A stretch of DNA of 64,000 nt from Polytrichum commune (Eukaryota; Streptophyta; Polytrichopsida; Polytrichales; Polytrichaceae), in assembly GCA_950295325.1 (NCBI GenBank), contig OX485806.1:55113169-55177168 (forward strand). The letters run 5' to 3'. Both the position numbers and the translations under genes were made by a program. The notes beneath the pieces were generated by a model. The model was given only the letters and a program-made list of their open reading frames with translations. It was not told where the DNA came from and searched no databases. Shown one piece after another: positions 58,748-64,000 of the stretch (positions are counted from its first letter, which is position 1; every line of letters begins with the position of its first letter).

Positions 58748-59311
58748 ATGTCGCACACTCTCCATGAGGAGTGCCCCGACACCATGGGCACAAGGGGGAC
58801 CCTAGAGTGACACCCGGGACTTGTGGCGCCATTGGTGAGAGGGCCAAAGTATTCTTAGTGTGGGTGAGGGTCCCGGGCCTTAAGAACACCTCTCATCCAC
58901 GGAGACAAGAGTCATGAGGGTTAAGCCATGAGTTATGAGTAGCTTATGGCGGCGGAAATCTAGAATGCTAAGGAACACCTCAATTGGAGGTGCGAGCTAG
59001 GAGATATGGCAATTTGAGTGGGGCGTTCTCCCGGGACAGCACTGACCTGGGAGTGGCGCCCGGGACTGCCAAGGTTTGAACAGCCATAACTTTCTCAACA
59101 CTTGCCCGAATGGGTCAAGTGAGGGGTCCATCCGCATCTTCACAAAGAATAGATGACAATAGAGTGGTTGCTTGATTATATTTGCCATCATATATAGAAG
59201 TTATGGTGTTCTAAAGCTGTTGGGGGTTTAGTCCTAGCGGCTAAGGGAAAATGCATACTTGGCCCCAACCCTTGTAGAGAGACAAAATGATACTTGACGG
59301 TGGGATAGGGG
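58748..59311 (+). mobile_element. Family A LTR, diverged, interrupted by a family C element
   Basis: Begins TGTCGCACACTCTCC and follows the LTR for about 560 bp to GGTGGGATAGGGG, where a family C LTR starts. The remainder should lie beyond the family C element. It is one of the most diverged family A copies here. Confidence 0.8.
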
Positions 59312-62300
59312 TGTGAGCCCAAAATGGTGCTCACATGTGTTCTTAACTCTTCGAAATCATTAGAAGTTATGTTTTGATGTTTTATGATTATTTACAAAAA
59401 TATAAAAAGAGTGAAGCTTGAATGAAGTTATGTTTAGACCTTAGGCTCGTGTGGAGTAGTTGATTAAAAATTTAGGGGTGTGAAGAAAATTCCTTAGTTA
59501 GGTGAGCGTAGTGTATGGTGAACCAATGGTGGCTCCTTGAATTAAATGTTTGAATTAGGATCTAAGTTGTTGGTTTAAGAGTTGAAGGCTTAGAGGATAG
59601 GATGAGAGCTTACAAAGTAGCAAATGATCAAAAGGCTTATCTTGAGCCTTGGGGGTGTTCACCTACTCCCTCTCAACTCACTATATAAACCCTCACTCTT
59701 CCCTCTCTCATCATCTTTTCCTTCGTGCTCCTTAGCACCCTACGTATTATAAGTGTGGGTGTAGGAAGCAAGAACGGAGCACATGTGCGTGCAAGGTCTC
59801 AAGGTGAAGAACCAAGACTAATTCACCTTGAAAATAGTTTGACATTTGTTAGGAGTAGTATTTGGTTGAGACATTTAGAGCTTAGCTTGTTGTATGTGAC
59901 TTATAGAATTTAGATTCATGATATTTAGATTTATAGTGTTTGGAATCATAGCATTTAGAATTGTAGCATCCACATTCATGTTGACTTTAAAGCTCTCTCT
60001 CCTCTAAGGAGTTGAGCTCTTAGAGCTTTGGGAAATACAATACTTAGTTGCTGGAAATACAGTGTTTAGTCAGAGGGTAGGTTGCTGGAAATACAGTATT
60101 TAGTTCAGAAGTTAGATAGTTGGGACATTAGATTGGGTCATAGTTAGTTAATAAGAATATTACCTAATGCCAATTAGGTAATGAGCATTTAGCTAGGGGG
60201 TTGACTACAAGGCATTATAAGGTGATATCAAGGGGGGAACTTGTAGTTAAATTGTTGGGATTGTAATCAAGCACTTAAGGGTGCCATGGCGAAGTATGAA
60301 CGAACTTGGGAATGAATGACGAAGAATTGCGGAAGAGGACGTAACGCTAAGTGATGAGAGTGATGAGTGTTTTTTAACACTTGTGTAGTCATCACATGGA
60401 GTCAACAAGTTACAACTTCAGCAAGGTGACGAGCACTAGTGAAGAATCAACGGCCAGGATAAGGTTTCAAGAGGGAAGTCCTTAAGAGCATGTGTAGCTA
60501 AGGCTGTGGGATGGACCCTTGAGGCGGCCAATGCTATGCCCACTCAAGAAAATTGCATTAATAAAACATCATGACTTAAGAGAAGTTGGGGGTTCATTGA
60601 AATGGGACTTATATCTTATGTTGCTACTTTTGGTGTGACACATGTGAGTCTCAAAACCATCATCCGGACTAGGACGCTTAAGGGTGGTGGGTTTGGCCTC
60701 ACATAAATGGTGCGTCCGCCAGGAGTGAAGCGGAAACTAGAAGGAAGACTTGGAGGCAACTAGAAGACTTGGAAGGCGATTAGGAGGACTTGGAGTTGGT
60801 GGCGACCACGAGGAGATGTAGCAACCACAAGTATGGAAGGAGCGCTCGAGGGAGATAAATATTTCGTGTTCAAATTTAATTGGTTAGTATGGTTGTTTTT
60901 TTTTAATTGAATGAATTGCATTTGATTTATGCAATTTCATTTATGGAGGGAGCGCGGCTAAGGTATATGCTCAAATCTCTTGGGATGGCATAACAAGATC
61001 ACACTAATAGGATTCGAATTAGTTCACTAAGAGTTAGAGGGATAATTAAAATTTAGCAAATCCGACTTTGACATTTACCTCGGGGTGAGTTCTTGAACTA
61101 GGGGCTATTACTTTTGAATTACAATTGCTAGGGTGGTTATTGTGTTGTATCAATCACGGTGGAGTGCAAGTGCTAATTTACAGGAGGAAGCGAATTGCTT
61201 GAGGTAAGCTCATTCTTCAAAGTGAAAAGGCTAATTAATTAAAGAAGGATTTTAATACTCGTCTTTGTCGTTATCCGTTGTAGAGGGTAATTTTCTAGTC
61301 ATGGCATCGTATTGAGGACAAGAGGGTGATACCTCGGTCTTTAATATCGTGCATGATAAAGGTCAGCCCCTCACTCTCGGTATCGTGGTGAGTGTCAATT
61401 CATAGAATAGCACGGAGGTGATTCTCCAGCTTGACTAAGAATTGACATGAACGTGCCTATCCTCTGTTTGGGATTTTTCACTTAAATGGGCTTGCAAGTT
61501 CTCTTTCCTCACCTCCTCAATTTTTAATTCACACCAAGAAAAATGATAATGTTAATGAGTGAAGGTAGTGAGGGGTATGATTGGTCAAGTGAGGGTTGAT
61601 CGATTCTTTAGGGAATGCGAGGTAGGACTCGATCCCAAAAACCATGCTTGACGTTAGAATTAGAACAATCTAGACGTAGAAGGAGATCATCTAGGATTAG
61701 AGTAGACGATGTTGTGGATGATGTTGACGTTAGACTAGAAAGTTGTTTGAACATTGAACCTAGTTTTAGTCCATTGTTAGAAACATTAGAAGACAAGATT
61801 AGAGTGGAGGAAGACGTAATTCCCTCTAATCTGATTGGTAAGATAGCATCGGATACTTATACGTATAGAGAAGAAATTCCGATATACATTGATAGAGAAT
61901 TAGGAGAGGATACACCGGTGGACATGGCACGACGAGGGGATGACGCGGATCCTATACCGGAGGACGATCCCATTGATCCATTGGTTAGACTGAGAGGCTT
62001 ACCAATCGTGGTTTTACAAAACTTACAAGCGGTGGACGTGCCTTCCCACCTCCCTAAGTTTTATGGAACTAAGGATGAAGATCCTTCTAGGCATATGGAG
62101 AGGTACATGGAAAGGTTAGCTAGCTCACTCGTGACTAATCCGGGGTATTGGCTAGTATGGTTCCCCACCACTTTAGAGGGGGAAGCTTATGAGTGGTATA
62201 GGGATCATGCCGAGGGACATTTTAGAGGATGAGACCAATTGCAAAGGGAGTTCTTGAATGAGTTCCGTCCAGAGGTTGGTCAAAGCACGGCGTTGAGGGC

Positions 62301-62974
62301 ATTGGCTTCGATCAAGCAGGGTAGGGAAAATGAAATTTTGGCCTACATTAGGAGGTTTGATTTAATGCGTATACGTTACCCACCGACGGGATTACAAACG
62401 ACAAACGGGTACATTCCGATTCAAGGTAGGCAAGGAGGTCCACACAACGTTGACAATAAGTGCCAAGCCCCCCCCACGGATCCGGGTCCGTCTAATTCTC
62501 AAAACGTTAGATTTATGGATGGTGTGGTGGATGCTCATTACGATAACACGATTCCTCTCCCAATGGGGATTGGAGAGGAGCAAGGACAATGGCCTCCACA
62601 CACCAATGCCATCACTTATAAATTGAGGAGTCTAGATGATGAAGTCATTCATGAAGCACCGGCTTTGGCGGTCACAACTAGAGCTATGAGAGGGAAAACT
62701 CCATTAGAGGTAGGAGTGGAGGATCAAGAGGAATATTATTCGGACGAAAATGTTGACATGTCCAAATTAGATGAGATGGATAGGGTGGCTAGGAGAGTCA
62801 CTAAGGAGTTGGAAAAGGAGAATGTAATTCTCCATGATAGAAAGATGCCTAACGTCGTTCATGATTTAGATGGTAGTGATATGGGAGAATGGGAAAGACC
62901 GGACATTCCTTTGGACGAGTTGGATGGTGTCTATGGGAACATGCGAACACCAAAATATCCGGATTGGCGATTTT
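59312..62974 (+). mobile_element. Family C LTR retrotransposon, 5' portion
   Basis: The 5' LTR (59312-60703, 1,392 bp) starts TGTGAGCCC and ends GGCCTCACA. A putative primer site (TGGTGCGTCCGCC, from 60709) follows after a few bases. A leader of about 0.9 kb leads to gag. Protease and polymerase are absent: the element stops at about 62974, where a family D fragment in the opposite direction begins. The family is known elsewhere in the window only as solo or partial LTRs. Confidence 0.8.
59681..59690 (+). promoter_or_regulatory. TATA box of the family C LTR
   Basis: CTATATAAAC lies 370 bp into the LTR, followed by a pyrimidine-rich stretch, the usual setting of an LTR transcription start about 30 bp downstream. 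Confidence 0.6.
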
Positions 62975-62976
62975 AA
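61615..62976 (+). pseudogene. Family C gag polyprotein, one in-frame stop and an internal deletion
   Basis: One reading frame interrupted only by TGA at 62230. The core gag pattern is present: HLPKFYGTKDEDPSRHMERY, then FPTTLEGEAYEWYRDH, and after the stop LQREFLNEFRP and ALRALASIKQGRENEILAYI, with RRFDLMRIRY. Directly after this the usual C-terminal gag and zinc-knuckle part is replaced by GLQTTNGYIPIQGRQGG and an acidic linker that normally precedes protease (AITYKLRSLDDE, SKLDEMDRVARRV). No knuckle is seen, so a deletion near 62390 is likely. The stop reads TGA where Trp or Arg would fit. Confidence 0.75.
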
Positions 62977-64000
62977 GTGCCTAATCCGGTTTTGTCCAGA
63001 TGACCCTAGTATCGTCCAGGGATTCTGTGAAGTGTAGGAGGTCTAGAACACTCCGTACCTGCTTATTTCCTCTTCCTTAGCCAAATTTCCGGAAACCCTA
63101 ATTTCCGGATTTTTGGTCTTTGGGGGCACACTTAGCCTTTTTCCGGAGTGTGCCTTTCCGGATGGTATTTCTAGGTCCTTATTATAATAATTACCTCCCC
63201 CTTTTTCATCTACCCTCTAGAATAGGTGGTTTCTTCCGGTGAGGACGTCCTTCATAAGATTGGAATCCGGAAACTCCCTCACAACCAATCCGGATTGATC
63301 AGATCCCTCTTGGCAGGTCACACAGAGAGATCCGGATTGTTTCTTGGGACCATAGTGACCAGAGGAGTCCGGATTCCGACCGGAGACCTGACTCGACGGG
63401 ATGAGTGGGTGACCCGTACTACTTTCCGGATTGTCCCATCCACCAGTGAGGCTACCTCTTTGGAAGGTCAGTAAAGTCCGGATCCCTTCCGGACCTTTGC
63501 CTAATCTCCCACGACTGTCTCACCGAGATGTTACCCGGACATCCGGAACAATGAGGATTTCTTCCTACTTCACTCCGGAGGTGGCCTCCAATCCAGAATC
63601 CTTACTAATCCGGCCCTTCCCTTCTCTTTCCGACGGATCTGTCCGGCTACCTCTACCTTGGATTCTACTCAATCTGAGCTAACTGGGCGATCCGTACCAC
63701 CATCCGGATAGGTCCGTCTAAGGGCGGTGGGACCTCTTCAGAAGATCAGATTGGCGTAAGTCCGGACCCCTTCCGGATCTCACCCAATCTTCCCAGCGGC
63801 TATCCCACCTAGACGTTACCCAACCCACCGGATTAGTGAGGTTTCCCTCCCACTACACTCAGAGAGGATCTACAAGGCAATAACCGGATCTGATCCGGGT
63901 CTCTTTTCTCATGTCCTATCCGGAACTCCTATCCCTCATGCTCTCTCTCTCTCTCTTCCGCTAACAATCTCCGGATCATTCATACAAACATCAATCAAGA
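62975..64000 (-). mobile_element. Family D LTR fragment, inverted, runs off the window
   Basis: Reverse complement of about 24200-25240 of the solo family D LTR. GTGCCTAATCCGG at the left edge corresponds to CCGGATTAGGCA-like sequence near 25225. The outermost 50 or so bases of the LTR, including TGTGGGAGC, are missing at the junction with the family C element. Two successive copies of the internal 282-bp unit are recognisable (around 63330-63580 and 63680-63870). No coding region is supported. Confidence 0.85.

Overview
The window comes from a nuclear chromosome of a large, transposon-rich eukaryotic genome, most likely a streptophyte and more reminiscent of a non-seed plant or charophyte alga than of a flowering plant. 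The species cannot be fixed from the sequence. The reasons are Ty3/gypsy elements primed by initiator tRNA-Met, MULE and pogo/Tigger transposases of plant type, short GT-AG introns of about 80-105 bp, and the absence of operons, rRNA, tRNA or other housekeeping genes.

Almost everything visible is nested mobile DNA. Four LTR families account for much of it. Family A has an LTR of about 0.97 kb (TGTCGC...GCGACA) and is a chromovirus whose copies have lost the reverse-transcriptase core. Family B has a very long LTR of about 2.8 kb carrying tandem repeats of about 178-180 bp. Family C has an LTR of about 1.2-1.4 kb (T[G/A]TGAGCC...GGCCTCACA) with a gag gene. Family D has a CCGGA-rich LTR of 2.5 kb (TGTGGGAGC...GCTCCCACA). 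Exact 5-bp target-site duplications prove solo LTRs of families A, B, C and D.

Layout. 1-5.2 kb: a SINE-like repeat, then solo LTRs of C and B. 5.2-10.6 kb: unassigned DNA and a MULE transposase gene on the minus strand, cut by a family A LTR. 10.6-15.1 kb: unassigned DNA. 15.16-16.32 kb: a strict 64-bp array of a 20-bp perfect palindrome. 16.9-21.05 kb: an 11-exon gene relic encoding a ParB-like domain and a beta-class DNA-methyltransferase-like domain. 21.8-26.8 kb: LTR fragments and a solo family D LTR. 27.28-33.67 kb: a pogo/Tigger transposon holding a family B solo LTR that itself holds a family A solo LTR. 33.7-38.6 kb: a Ty3 element with gag, protease and RT. 38.6-59.3 kb: a fragment and two near-complete family A elements in inverted orientation, plus more LTR pieces. 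59.3-63 kb: the 5' part of a family C element. 63-64 kb: an inverted family D fragment.

The most unusual locus is the ParB-methyltransferase gene next to the palindrome array. ParB proteins classically bind palindromic sites, and each palindrome has GATC at its centre, but any functional link is inference. The gene copy here is broken by one in-frame stop and two apparent frameshifts. All assignments were made by eye; no database search was possible.
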